Part shown: piece by piece, positions 44,278 through 56,154 of the stretch
How the letters are laid out: every line of letters starts with the position of its first letter
How positions within the stretch are numbered: the stretch's first letter is position 1
Assembly: GCA_036346355.1 (NCBI GenBank)
Contig: CM070581.1
Location: forward strand, 496,001 to 560,000
DNA length: 64,000 nucleotides
DNA from: Rhipidocladum racemiflorum
Taxonomy: Eukaryota > Streptophyta > Magnoliopsida > Poales > Poaceae
Direction of reading: 5' to 3'
Program-made: the position numbers and the translations under genes
Notes under the pieces: model-generated
What the model was told of the DNA's origin: nothing
What the model saw: only the letters and a program-made list of their open reading frames with translations
Database searches by the model: none

Positions 44278-47200
44278 TCAGTCCTGCTTAACTATCCTAT
44301 GGAAAGTTTTGGCCTCATCTTCATCAGCAAGCTCCTTGAGAACTTCATCATCAATAGCAGTCACATGGTTTTGCAACGGATCATCGACATAGCGTCCGAA
44401 GAAGACCATTTTCGACATCCAAGCTTTCCTCCTGTTGCTGTTGTACTTGTCCTCCTCCCATGTCCCGGATGCCACGAGACGGTAGACATAAACCGTTCTC
44501 TCCTGGCCAGGCCGGAACGCCCGTGCTATCGCCTGCCTTGTCTTGGAGTGGTTCCACTCTGAATCCAGCATGACCAATCTTGATGCACCAGTCAAGCTGA
44601 TGCCCTCAGCACACGCTGTTGTTGAAGCAAAAAGCACCTTCCTCTTCCCCTTACTGTCACCGTTGAATTTATCCATGACGTCCGAGCGGACAGGCAGCTC
44701 TTGATCACCTTGAAGCACCAGGACTTCCTCCCCAAGGCGCCATCCCAAGACGATCTCGATCAGCTCGACGAGGAAGTTTATTGGAGACACATTGTGGCAG
44801 AATATCAGCACCCTCTCCCCCCTGAATGAGGACTTGTGCAGCAGATCAATGACAAACTTCGCCTTACAACCAACGGTGAAGTCCCGCTTGTACATGTCAA
44901 CTTTATCTACTTCTGCCGGAGTGAAGTAGGTGCTAACACACTTGGTTGTTTTTATAAGCCATGGATGGATAGAACCAATTGTGATGAGCAGCTCAACCTC
45001 GAGAGGGTAACGTGCAGGGCATGACATTGTTAGCTTTGCAAGTATCTCCTCCTGAATGTCAGTGGGTTTCATGAAAAGGGTATATATATGTATCCCTGGA
45101 AGGTTGTTCATCTTTGCCCCTTCGAAAGAATCAATGAATCCACAAGTAAGCTTGTTTAACATATTGATACCATCTATTATGTCCGACTTGTTGCTAGACT
45201 CGATCTTTTGCCCCACCCTGTCCGCAAAAATGCGTCTTGCCACTGCATCTCGATGTTTAGCTCTCCTGCTCTGTGTTTCTTTTCTCTTTTCCGGAACTAG
45301 CGCGGTCATAACATCATTGACAAACCGAGGTCTGGCCAAAGATAGGGTGTTGAAATACTCTTCAAAATTGTTCTGAAAGACTGTACCAGACAAGAGGATT
45401 CTCAAGTCAGTCTTCACCTTCATCAGCAGCTTCCTCAACTTGGATTTCGTGCTTCTGGGGTTGTGTCCCTCGTCAAGAATCAATAGCCCAGGGTTGTTCA
45501 TCAGAACTTGCCCGATGAATGCTGGGTTGTGCATTCTGGAGTCTTCTTTCGTCATCCCTAAGAAAGAAGAGTACGTCATGAGGAGAACGCTTGGACGCTC
45601 ATGCCACATGCATAATTTGTCCATAGAATCCATAAGGCGCATCATTTTCCAGCTAGGTCGGTGAGAATTCTTTAAGATTGCCTGCAGTTTAGAATCAATA
45701 GCCCCTATTGGTTTGCCTCTTCTGTTGGAGTAGTGAAGCACATACATAGGAAGCGAAATGCCCCATTTCTCAAATTCCCGCCTCCAAGTATGGATAGCAG
45801 CTTTTGGAGTAAGGACCAAAGGCCGACTTCTTGGGTGAACTTTTAAGTAACTGACAAGAAATGAGATCAGCAGCAATGTTTTCCCGGATCCAGGAGTATG
45901 TGCAACCACACAGCCACCGGTACTAGCTGTTGAATTACCCATTTCCTCAAGCTGTAATGACCCTGCCAGATTTTTCCAAATAAATTCGAATGCTTTTCTT
46001 TGGTGAGGTAGTAGCTTTGGTTCAAGATCAGTTATCGAACCCCACAAGTTCCCAGCGACCCTCAATTCTGACAACTCTGGTGCGAAGATTGCAAGAAGGG
46101 AAGGATCAAGTACATGATCATCATGGCAAAAATTGCTGTATCCAGGTCTCTCCTTGTAGTCATAACTATTGAACTGCACAGAACGAAGATGTTATGCACC
46201 CAATCGATAAGGAGTCTGAATTGGAAATTAAAAAAAAAAAATTAATTATGCTTGCTTGATTGCTAAATTGGCACTACCATTTGTGGGAAGCTATCCCTTG
46301 CCTCAATACATACAATATTGCATAATTTGCACATTAGTCCAAGCTCCTCATCCACTATGCAGTCATGATGACATGGTATATCTCCACCTCTTCCTAAATC
46401 AGCAGTGCTTTCATGAACTGATTCTGAATCTGCAAGCTGGAAATTTCTAATGTCTTATTATCATAAAACCACAAAAACAATAAGGAACATATTTTGCCAG
46501 TAAAGGACATTAAGTAATTCATGACAGTATGATTGCAAGGAAATGCTAATAAAGTACATTTGACCCATAGATCTTATACATAAAACACCTCATTTTATAC
46601 CATGACAGCAATAATGGTCAGTCCGGATAATCAAACACAATGAAACAACATGTTGAACATTGCACATAAAAACAACTTGCGGCGGGGGAATTTGTGTCAG
46701 AGCCAATGTAAAACTAGTTATTACTTCCAACTTCCAAAGGTATGCGTTTCCTCATTTTATAGTCCAGATTGGCGAGCAAAACAGCAGACGGTAAGGTATA
46801 TCATGCAAAATAAGGTCATTTACTGATTATTGATTAAATCATTTCTAAAAGGTTATTTAGAAAATATCATAACTCCCGAGGTCTCGTACATTTTTTTCTT
46901 TGAAGAAATGCTGCAATTTTTTGCAACGGTTTATCCTCGACAGCCTCATTTTGGCCGTTAGGAGTTATTACCCGTAATGATGAATGTTCCATGATACTGC
47001 TATCGGCAAATACTGTCATTTTGTACTTACGAACAATTACATGGGAACTTAATTATAGCATAATGGAGCTCCCCGCACCTAATATCTCTGTATCTTAAAA
47101 TACTGTATGGGAATAAAGATGTTCATAGCCAAAAGAGAAGCAACAGACAGCTTGTATGTTACCAAAATTTAGCGACTTTCACAGGAAGTTAAAACAATTA

Positions 47201-49174
47201 TAGATGAAGTCGAAATCCCGCACCTGCTTTCGCTCAAGAAGTGATAGCGTGGTCAATGAATAATCCATTTCTTTCCACAGTTCTTCAAGCTCATCCTTCT
47301 CCTCTTGACTATCAGCAGAAGATGGCCATGTAAAATCCTCTTCTAGATAAGCATCCTGACTGTAATCCATCATCTGAACATCTAGCTTAAACTCGGAGTC
47401 CCTCTCCAGTTCACTCTGGATGTTTCCTATGCATTGGTCTATCATTTGCTTGTATTCCCTTTGACAGATGTGTTTCTTTCTCTTCCTGCCCCTTTTTTGG
47501 CAAAATGCTGGTTCAGAATTGCCATCTAGGCTGCGTGATGGAGTACATGACTTTGGTCGAAATGATAAAGGTGGACCATTATGCTTCTCTTTATTCTGTG
47601 CAAGTGTCTGCGGAATATGAGAATCTGGAGCTCGTTGCTCTGTTGTGCTCTTCTCCTTCACTTCCACAGAGCTTGGCTTTTCCTTCAGAGGCAAAGAGCA
47701 TGGAGTTCTCTTTGTCGTGTTTTTATGCTGTCCTTCCATGTAGCTTGGATTTTCCTTGGCCATGGAAGGACCTGCACCTGTTTGCTTCGGTACGATAATC
47801 CCTGGGACCTCTGCACAGAATGATTCTACTGCTACCAGCGATTCCCGATGCAAAGCTCTCTGCGAATTGTCATTCTTGGGGGATGATGCACTTGCTTCTT
47901 TCTTCTTGTAGACACGGTGGAAACTAGGTGTATCATAACTAGTAAAGCGCTCCGGTTGGGTTTTCAGACGCTTTGAGCGCCTTAAATCCACATGCTCATA
48001 CAAGATCTCAACATCTGACACACTATTCAATTCACTATCCAGTTCACTCTTCACAGTGAATCTCATGTCTTCGTTGAGATTACACATCTTCACATGAGTG
48101 ATGGGTATATTTCTGATCATTGGGTGTAATGTCTCATCACGCAGATGGAATGATATTATTTCCATGTTCTTGCCAAAGCCTGGAGGTATGCCCATGGAGT
48201 CAAGACTACACCGTGCTTGATCACCTTTGATGATTTGATACATGATCTTGCTTTCCACCAACTTGATGTTGAATTCCATTCCCCTCAGGATAGACAAAAC
48301 TATCATATGTGTAATTTCCGAGGAGAACCTGGCACTTAACAACTTACTTCTATTGTGAGAGGGGCAATCCTCCGCAGAATTCCATTGCACGCTTCCATCC
48401 TGGAGCTCCCCAGATTGGAGCTTTTGCAAGAGGAAAATATTGTTTATGGTCACTACCTCTGCTCTTCTACCAGTTATCACTTTTTCTGTATTGCCCGGAC
48501 ACTGATTCTTGTAGAGAATCACAGCAAACAAGCAGAGACACTGATCCGCGTGGTGATTTCTCTTGATTGTGATGAGCCTTGCATCATGATACAGTAATAC
48601 CTGCATGGATAACACACAACAAAGTAATCAAGAGATGACTCTATCAAATGACATGGATACACCGACAATGGTACTGTAGTCATCTCTAACTCTCCTCTAT
48701 ATTGACCACATTATGGACATCTAAATTAACTTATTATACAAAATAGATAGTAAGTTTGACATACAGAAGCTTTTGTTCCTCCTCTTGAACTTGCTTGGGG
48801 TGGATGGGGTGATTGTACACAGACATCAGCACCTGGCTTGAGAACATGCGAGCAATCGAAGCAAGTTGCCCTTCTCGATCGCATGCGTAGATAATCCCCA
48901 TCAATATTATGCTCGACTGTGGATCCAGAGTAGATAAATTTAACGAACAGACCACCATTCCTTATCCTTATACAATTAACTCCATGCCATGACCCATCAT
49001 AAAATGCCTCAAATGCTGCAAGCAGAAGATGGATTATAAGGTCATCTTATATCCGATGATAGCGATGTTTATGGTTAATTGCCATGCCAGCTCATTGAAT
49101 GCTTGTATTGAAATATATTGCTTACGAGTTGTGCTGATGGGATGGCTACGGTGGCCTGTAGGTCCCTTGAGCAT
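44278..49174 (-). CDS. CLSY: CLASSY-like SNF2 chromatin-remodelling protein (about 1243 aa)
   Basis: Five exons read with GT-AG borders and continuous phase: 49174-49126, 49015-48765, 48600-47224, 46436-46278, 46173-44278 (1244 codons with stop). The N-terminus, PFEAFYDGSWHGVN, is the conserved start of CLSY1/2-type proteins. Exon 3 has basic runs (RRSKRLK, KRGRKRKKH) that fit nuclear import. Exon 4 has a Cys/His group (CHHDCIVDEELGLMCKLC). The ATPase core follows: HTPGSGKT at residues 704-711, DEGH at 846-849, LLSGTVFQN near 873, and QAIARAFRPGQ near the end. Arabidopsis CLSY1 is of similar length. CLSY proteins act with RNA polymerase IV and SHH1 to start 24-nt siRNA production for RNA-directed DNA methylation. 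The gene looks intact. The paralog (CLSY1/2 against 3/4) is inferred from the N-terminus. Confidence 0.92.
46437..47223 (-). other. Intron 3 of the CLASSY-like gene
   Basis: 787-bp intron, GT at 47223-47222 and AG at 46438-46437. No repeat or embedded gene seen. Confidence 0.75.
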
Positions 49175-50205
49175 CTTGTCAGCAATATAGCTCAAATTCA
49201 AGTGCCTGCTAAGCAGAAGATAGACAAAGTTCACTTCATACCGAGTAGAAATTCAACTGACAGTAGCTTTAATATCTCCATAGCCAATGCTACTTTATTT
49301 TACCAATGCAAGTAAAAAGTATATCCTGCTCCAAAAAGTTTACATCACCGTAGGAACCAGGATCACATTTCAGTGAAAGCTTCTGGAACAATGATCTCTT
49401 AGGTACGTTAACAAACACCTATTATCAGCATCGATGTATACGTGCATAGCCATGAGAGCATGATACATTCTAGAGGCAGAACTGCAACTAGTAATAGTGT
49501 TTGCCTGTCTGAAATATGTACTTGTGCGGCACACCAGAACACGAAAAAGTTTGCGGTACTACTACTTATCGAAAAGACCCTCTTTCTGTGAGAAAAAGAA
49601 CAAGTAGAAATGAAAAAGATGAGAAGCTGCAATGAAAAAGGTGGAGCTAGGTGCCTTTCTTTTCATACTATTTTCAGGTCACGTCCAGGAATCGATGCGG
49701 ATATTCAGATGTCTGGTGATCTTCTCCTCCAGACGAAAAAAAAGAAATCAGCCATGGAGAAGGAGGAGGAGGAGGAACACACATTACGATATTCCGGGCG
49801 AAGACGCGGATTCTCGACAGGGAAGGGAAGACGAGAGGATGCAGATAAAAATGGAGGGTGAAGCAGAAGCAGAAGCAGAAGCAGAAGCAGAGCAGTCCAC
49901 CACTCGTCCTCTTGGTCTGCGTGCGAGTGCGCTTGTTGGCGCAGCTCAGCTGTACCGAATACTCCTTTCGAGGCGCTGGAACAAGAAGGCGAAATGGCAG
50001 CGCAACAGGAAGACGAAGAGTAGACGAGTCCATGTCATGTGGGCCCCACCCGCGCGCTCTGGGAAGCATAGCTATCTGTACCGGTCAACATCAGTCATAC
50101 CGGTTGAATTGATACGATGATCTACTTAAATTATATATTATAGTATTTGATAGTACTACTATGTGTTCGGAGTAATATTATAAGTAAACTTTGGTGTACA
50201 TATAA
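49175..50205 (-). promoter_or_regulatory. 5' region of the CLASSY-like gene, with (agaagc)n run
   Basis: The region upstream of the first coding exon probably includes the 5' UTR and promoter. A plus-strand agaagc microsatellite lies at 49862-49890, and short frames on both strands around 49630-50120 have low-complexity composition. No conserved protein is recognised. The transcription start is not determined. Confidence 0.35.
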
Positions 50206-50214
50206 TTAGAAATG

Positions 50215-50443
50215 GGGCAGTACTAGCAGCCGGACGTCTGATTTTAAAAAAAAAAATCGGACGCCCACGCAACATTTTTTTTTCAACGTTTGAAACATTT
50301 TTTTCGCTTTTGAAACATTTACTGTTTGTCGAAGGAAAATGTTGCATGTGTAAAAAAAATATTGCGTACGTAGAAAAAAAATGTTGCACGCGTAAATAAA
50401 ATGTTGCGAAAAAAAAACAGTCGTCCGAACTGTAGCATTACCG
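50215..50443. mobile_element. Mutator-type MITE (229 bp), unrelated to the 143-bp family
   Basis: Flanked by the 9-bp direct repeat ttagaaatg (50206-50214, 50444-50452). The ends, gggcagtactagcagccggacg and (inverted) cggtaatgctacagttcggacg, are imperfect inverted repeats. The interior has several aaatgttgc(a/g) repeats. The 9-bp target size suggests the Mutator superfamily. Confidence 0.7.
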
Positions 50444-50452
50444 TTAGAAATG

Positions 50453-51340
50453 TGTATACCTATAAATATATACTATTATACTAAATCCAAAATGGTAGAC
50501 CGGTACTGGAGCGTACCATTTCAAGAGCTAAACCGGTATGACCTCCGATACGGTATTGACAAGTTTGCTTGAAAGTATTTTCTGTAGCAGTCTCTCGACC
50601 ATTATTTTTAAAATTTAGACCCGTGTGAAAAAATTCACAAAAACACCCCATCCACTGTGAAAAACCCTCAATTTTTTTTCTTTCCAAAACTAGCCTTTGT
50701 GTGAAAATTTTTATAAAAATGACCCCCTTCACCGCGAAAAACCTGATCGACGACGCGTGTCACCTGTCACGGTCTGGTAGCGTGGGACGTGGCTGGCGGG
50801 GTCCGTGCGCTGGCAGGAGACGCGTGGGCGAGCGCAGGGGGGCACGTGCTACCACAGTTCCCTGATGAGGAGGCTTGGTGAGCTTTTCGGCTTCCGCGCT
50901 CATCTGTATTGCCACGAAACCAGCCATCTCTCACGCTACTGGATCGTGATATGATAGGTGACATATGTCACCTGCTAAATCTTTCACGATGAGAAATAGG
51001 GCTATTTTCAGAGAGTATATTTCGCACGAGCTAGTTTTGAAAGAAAAAAAAACGAAGGTAGAAATCTTGCGGTATGGGGCGTGGGTGACCAGTGTAACTA
51101 AAAAAATAACTAGGCTGGATCTCCTCCCTTCCTTCTTTCCTTGTCACCTCCGACGGACACACTGCTCTAGCCGTCTAGCGACCCCCGCGGCGACGTCGGA
51201 GCAGGACCTGTCGCCGGGCGCCAACGACACCCTTCTGCAGTGAGCGAGTACCTTGATTCCAAGAAACACGATTCTTCAACCAAGGAGTGCAATTCCTCTC
51301 CAGCTTCTGGATGCTGCCTCTCAGTAATCACCATCAATTA
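50453..51340. other. Intergenic, no gene seen
   Basis: Two similar phrases (gtgtgaaaaaattcacaaaaac at 50621 and gtgtgaaaatttttataaaaatg at 50700) suggest degraded repeat sequence. A GC-rich piece (50740-50900) has no recognisable frame. Confidence 0.4.
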
Positions 51341-52129
51341 ATCATCGCGACCAGGCATGCATAGCAGTAGCACATTACATATTCTATAGTCAAGAAGGTG
51401 AGCCTCGTTGGCAAGAAGAGGAAGAAAAGAAAACATGGCCACCCAAAGCGACAGTAAGGTACAAACAGCTTATACATCAGGATCAGGATGTTTACAACAA
51501 GGCTCGCATGCATAATGTCTATATCAACAGAGCAACTGACAGCATTTGGACCTAATAATCTCAACAGATCAGCAAGCTACTACATCTCACCCATCACTGC
51601 TATTACAACTCGCAAATCTGTAGCCAAGCACAGATAACGCATCAGTAGTGTCCATATGCTCAACAGGTAGGTATGATTATGCAACGGGTCTACTCCAAGC
51701 CGAGAGACTGAATACTACGGAAACACAGGATGCCAGGGAACTGGATGGATAAAATGTAATGCACACAGTAGTACTAAGTGGAGCTGCAAGGATCAAGTGG
51801 CAAAATCTCAAAGCAGATGAACCTAAAACGATTCACTGACAAAGAATCTAATGGAACGATTCATTACCTGAATAATAACAATGGCAACCCACAGCAAGCT
51901 TTACCGGGAATGCAGTTAAATGCTACCTTTCTTTTCCTTTCCTTAGCTCCTTCTAAGTTCTAACTACATAATCTAACATCAGAAGAAAATAACCCAACTT
52001 CTGAATCCCTATGTGTTGGCAAGGAAAATAAAAATACTTTGGAAACCAAATACATAATGGAAGTTCGAAACCCTTTTGTCGTCTGTACTCAACTGTATCT
52101 GCAACAATTCTGAAGGTATATACCAGTAG
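51341..52129 (-). other. 3' UTR and downstream flank of the FkbM/DUF7870-type gene
   Basis: Non-coding sequence after the stop at 52130. Nothing else is recognised. Confidence 0.4.
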
Positions 52130-53593
52130 TCACCACCACTGATGCACAAGAACACCGCTCTCCCGGAGGGAATTGAACAGCTCCAAACACTCCTCATATG
52201 TGTTCTGATACTTGGACGACCGCTCACCAGGGCAGCACTTTTGCCACCGGTTGTAATGGCATTCGAGGAACAGCTCGTCGACCAAGCAAATTGCGCCTGT
52301 GTCGAAGAGCCTTGGGATCAAGTCAAACTCAGTCCCCTCAACATCCATCTTCAGCACCACGTAGTCCTGCTCCGACACCGTCCGCTTCAACCACTCGGCG
52401 AAATCAAATGCCGGCACACTCCACACCTCACTGGACGTCTTCTTCCCGGCCGTGGGGCGAATGCGCCCCATGCCACGGCCACCAGCCTTAGCCCCGTCAT
52501 CCTTTCCAGGGTCACCATTGATCTCGAATTTGAGCGTCTCATTCTTGACCCAGGCGGCATACGGAAGCAATGTGACAGCCTTCTTTGTGGCATACTCGGC
52601 GTGGAATGCTGGATCAGCCTCAATGGCGAACACCTGGAAGGTATGGTTCTGCTTGGGGTACTGCTTCCGGAACCAGCTGCCGATAGTGGAGCCATAGCTA
52701 CGGGAACCGACGTCTACATAAACATACTGGCGCTTGAAGCTGATGTTGGCCAGCGCCGGGAGGTACTTGATGTTCTTGATGTTTCGCTTGAGCGTGATCC
52801 ATGGCTTCAGTGGCTCTTCTTGGATCAGTGGCTCTGCATGCGTGAGGAGTTGGAGCTTGTGATCCCCAATTGCGCACTTGTTTACGGAATTGTCAGCGGA
52901 GGAGGACGCGGGAGCAGCGTGAAGCTTCTGGAAGACTAGCTCCCGCAGGGTGGAGGCGTCCGGGCCATTGATCTCACGAGATCTGACAAGCCGGAGGGAT
53001 GGGAGGATTGCCTGAAGCGAGCGGAGGCTGTAGGCGTCGCCGGCGCTGGAAGTGAGCACGACGAGATGGCCCTCCGGCTCTAAGATCCGTGCGGCCTCGC
53101 CGGCGAGGTCAGATGGGCGCTTGGAGGAGTCGAGAGCGCGGCCGGCGAAGACGAAGTCGACGGAGGACGCCGGGAACGGCAGGCGGCGGTCGTCCCCGGC
53201 GACGACGAGTGGGGGAGAGCGCTTCTTCGCGACGGCGACGGCGCCGGACACGCCGAGCTCCCGCAGCGCGACCGCCTCCTGCGCGCCGCCGAGGCACACG
53301 GCGCGGGAGGACGGGGAGAGAAGACCGTCCGCCAGGTGCCCGCCCAGCACGGCGGCGTGGTAGTCCACCGCCTTGCGCCACTTGCGGCTGCGCCAGGCCT
53401 CCGGCGACCCGATGGCCGCCTGCACGTATGTCCTCCCTACGACGGCAATCGACACGGGCGGGTAGAGCGCCGATCCGGCCCCGATGGCAAGGAAGGCCCC
53501 GTAGAGAAGGCGGAGTGCGAGGGCGGCGACGCCGAGGAGGATAGCGCGCGTGAGGACGCCGCGGCCGGTCCACTTCCGCGCCGCCGGTTCCAT
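52130..53593 (-). CDS. FkbM/DUF7870-type methyltransferase-like membrane protein (487 aa)
   Basis: Single uninterrupted exon. I chose the ATG at 53593 (MEPAARKWTGRGVLTRAILL). An in-frame ATG 69 bp upstream (53662) lies inside a MITE and is probably not native. Residues 10-40 form a hydrophobic signal-anchor (AILLGVAALALRLLYGAFLA). A degenerate class I methyltransferase half follows (RRLPFPASSVDFVFAGRALD, ILEPEGHLVVLTSS). The C-terminal half has the FkbM-type motifs YVYVDVGSRSYGSTIGSWF, FQVFAIEADPAF and DYVVLKMDVEGTEFDLIPRL, then LVDELFLECHYNRWQKCCPG. Plant members are type II membrane proteins, likely of the Golgi/secretory path, with unknown substrate. The gene is intact. Membrane type and location are inferred from the family. 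Confidence 0.88.
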   Translation of the reverse strand: MEPAARKWTGRGVLTRAILLGVAALALRLLYGAFLAIGAGSALYPPVSIAVVGRTYVQAAIGSPEAWRSRKWRKAVDYHAAVLGGHLADGLLSPSSRAVCLGGAQEAVALRELGVSGAVAVAKKRSPPLVVAGDDRRLPFPASSVDFVFAGRALDSSKRPSDLAGEAARILEPEGHLVVLTSSAGDAYSLRSLQAILPSLRLVRSREINGPDASTLRELVFQKLHAAPASSSADNSVNKCAIGDHKLQLLTHAEPLIQEEPLKPWITLKRNIKNIKYLPALANISFKRQYVYVDVGSRSYGSTIGSWFRKQYPKQNHTFQVFAIEADPAFHAEYATKKAVTLLPYAAWVKNETLKFEINGDPGKDDGAKAGGRGMGRIRPTAGKKTSSEVWSVPAFDFAEWLKRTVSEQDYVVLKMDVEGTEFDLIPRLFDTGAICLVDELFLECHYNRWQKCCPGERSSKYQNTYEECLELFNSLRESGVLVHQWW

Positions 53594-53633
53594 GTGAAGG
53601 CGAATCAGAGAAGCGGGCGGAGAGGAGGGGGTT

Positions 53634-54213
53634 CTATCTCCAACAATTTCCCTTCGTTCCATTTTCTTCCCTATTCACTTCCCTTTATTTTCAAATAGCA
53701 TCCCCTCGAAGGGATTTCTCTCTGGGATTGGAGAGAGAATATGTTTCTAAAGGGATTCTCTCTTCGAATCCCTTCCGAAGGGAATCGTGAATATGGGGAA
53801 CAGATCCCAAGTGCTCCAGCGGATTCCCTTCGGAAGGGATTCAAACAGTGAATCCCTTTAGAAAAGGGATTCTCTCTCCAATCCCTTCACAAATCCCTTA
53901 GGGGATGCTGCTAGAGATAGTAGGAAATAAAGGATAGGGAATGGAATGAAGGGAAATTGCTGGAGATAGTCTTAGACCGTGTCCCTTCCCCTCTCCCTTT
54001 CCCTCCGCGAAGGGATTCCCATTCCCTTCAGCATTCCCTTCGTGAAGGGATTCTCTCTCTCATTCCCTCTAGCAAGGAATTCTCTCTCCTTTCCCTATAC
54101 AATTCTCTTTAAAGGGAATATGTTGGAGATGAGGGCAAATAAAGGGAATGGGAATGAGGAAAGGGAACAGGGAAGGGAATGAAATGAAGGGAATATGGTT
54201 GGAGATGGTCTTA
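53634..54213. mobile_element. MITE cluster (gaagggattc-rich inverted repeats) at the 5' end of the FkbM-type gene
   Basis: The left arm (ctatctccaacaatttccc, then tagcatcccctcgaaggg) is mirrored at 53880-53972 (ccttaggggatgctgcta, then gggaaattgctggagatag), giving one large hairpin. A second, similar hairpin runs from 53973 to about 54213 and ends ggttggagatggtctta. The interior is built from gaagggattc/gaatcccttc repeats. Terminal ..tctccaac motifs are typical of grass MITEs. The left edge is 40 bp from the gene's ATG. Confidence 0.72.
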
Positions 54214-55122
54214 GGCCAGACAGGATTCCATGGTCCTATTTGGGAGCTTTGCTCACTGCATGCCAGATTTACATTACCACTACCAATTTTCGCTAAATCG
54301 CCTACTTGAAATTGAATCAATTGCAAAGTTAAATTTTCTAAATTTTATGCCAAAAAACGGTGAAAAAAACAAAAATCGACCGATGTGATTGATTTTATTT
54401 GATTTTTGGTCGATTTTATTTGATTTTTGATCGATTTTATTTGATTTTTAACTGGTTTTGTTTTCTAAGGGATACGGATTGTCCACACATTCATTGAATT
54501 TGCAATTCTCGGTCTGCAAGTAATAGTAAATATCATATAGCGAGACATGTTACATTATGATATGTAAGAGTTTGTACCGGCTACCATGAATAGAGGGTAT
54601 CGGTAGAAACGACGTCCTGGGCAGGAATTGATCTTGTCGCAAACCTGCACGATGGTGTTGAGGTCATGTTTACATGTCAGCCATTTTCATGGGGTGATGT
54701 GGCTGGCCGTCGATGATTGAATTTTTAGGGGTGTAGTAGTCCATTGTTTGATTGGGAATATCTGGGCTAGGGGATCGAGGTTGTAGGGACCGTAGATTTC
54801 ACAATCCTCGAGGGAAAAGTCGCGGCCTCGAAACCATAAAGGGTCAGCGGCTCGAGGTACAGTATTACATTTTCTTCCCTGACTACCCCTCCCACGTCTT
54901 GAGGTGCCTCCTCTGTCTGTCATTGTAATGTAGTGGAGATTGGGGTAGTGAAGAAGTGTTGCCTGGGTGACCGGTAGTATTTATAGGTCATGTCACTTCA
55001 CTTTGGGTGAGAGAGAAATTGATATTATATTTGCACTTCACGGTGCATAGAGTGTTGTCAAATCTGACTGAAAATGATGCTTGTAGCGTGTTGTCATCTC
55101 GGTATGACAAAGCTGGTTGGAA
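54214..55122. other. Intergenic, no gene seen
   Basis: At 54360-54470 the phrase gattttatttgatttttggtc repeats three times. A short minus-strand frame at 54687-54923 (MTDRGGTSRRGRGSQGRK) has no recognised domain. Confidence 0.4.
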
Positions 55123-55276
55123 CGTGTTGTCAAATCGCTCTGCAAAGCTGCTGGTGTATGCTGTCCAATCGGTAGGACACGGCTATTGTCTGCGTGTTGT
55201 CAAATCACTCTGCAAAGCTACTGGTGCGTATTGTCAAATCAGTAGGACACAACTATTGTCTGCGTGTTGTCAAATC
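55123..55276 (+). repeat. 70-bp tandem repeat (two copies plus partial)
   Basis: cgtgttgtcaaatc starts at 55123, 55193 and 55263. Each full unit contains actctgcaaagct and ggacac...ctattgtctg. Diverged versions precede it (55050-55110). Confidence 0.85.
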
Positions 55277-55930
55277 ACACTAAAGTAGACAACTCAAACA
55301 GAAAAGTAATCATCAAAACATAAGAAATCGAACCAAAATTTCACTAATATATCATATCCGATTAGTACATCAGTTATGAAAGCAAAAAAACTAACAGATC
55401 GCATCTTTGAAACCTTAACTCTAACCCGGTCTTCGCTTCTGTTGACAACGGAGTTGCTCTTCTGTGAATTTGAACCGACCAGGTGCGTGCGTGTCGCTCG
55501 AAAAGTCATTCTGGGTGTCCAGTATTGCGGGAGAGGCCTTGTTAAGTTGGGTGGGTCCCAGGTGTTGTTCGCAGAATATGCCTTTCACCCACCCAGGAGG
55601 CTGCATTGGAATGCACCATTAGTGCAGTGGACAAAAGAGATTGCAACAAGTAATTAGAATTATAAGTAATTACCGATGCCGGTTGCGGGGTTGTGGAGTG
55701 TTGTGCCCACTAGCTGAAATCATCCCTAGAAATCTGCACCTACGTAGTGTTAGCAATTGATCCCTAGAAATCATGGTCTAACAAAATAAATTATGTTTTT
55801 CCCGACGGAATTTGTAAGGGGTTTTGGGAAGAATTGATGATTTACCTCATTTTAGTTGGTGCAATTTTCTCTTATATCTTATTGAAATGTGGTTTTAGGG
55901 CCGGTATATCGTGGGACAAAATAATCAATA
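55277..55930. other. Intergenic, no gene seen
   Basis: No conserved frames or repeats recognised. Confidence 0.45.
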
Positions 55931-55936
55931 GCATAA

Positions 55937-56154
55937 GGCCATTCACAGTGGGAGTTTCATTTTCATTAAATGATGTGACACATCATCATGTTTGGTGACA
56001 TGGCAAGATAATTATGAAGAGAGAGATAGAAAGAGTTTCATGGGAGGTGAGTGAGTTTCATCAGGATGAAACCTGAGATACTGTGATTCTGCAGACAAAA
56101 GGCGATGTGGCACTTTAAACCGCAGAATTAATGAACTCTCCATTGTGAATGGCC
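55937..56154. mobile_element. Tourist-like MITE (218 bp) in the RPT2 promoter
   Basis: Ends are ggccattcacagtgggag and the inverse of ggccattcacaatggag. Outside both lies taa (55934-55936, 56155-56157), the 3-bp TAA/TTA target of PIF/Harbinger (Tourist) elements. It lies about 210 bp upstream of the RPT2 start codon. Confidence 0.85.

Noticed and set aside
49632..50120. 162-aa plus-strand open frame upstream of the CLASSY-like gene
   Set aside because: Contains low-complexity E/K/R and an (agaagc)n run; more likely 5' UTR/promoter sequence of the minus-strand gene.
52142..52939. 265-aa plus-strand open frame
   Set aside because: Exact antisense of the intact FkbM/DUF7870-type gene; a shadow of its codon bias.
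53594..53662. Upstream ATG as the true start of the FkbM-type protein
   Set aside because: The extra 23 codons come partly from a MITE; the ATG at 53593, directly before the basic stretch and signal-anchor, is the better start.
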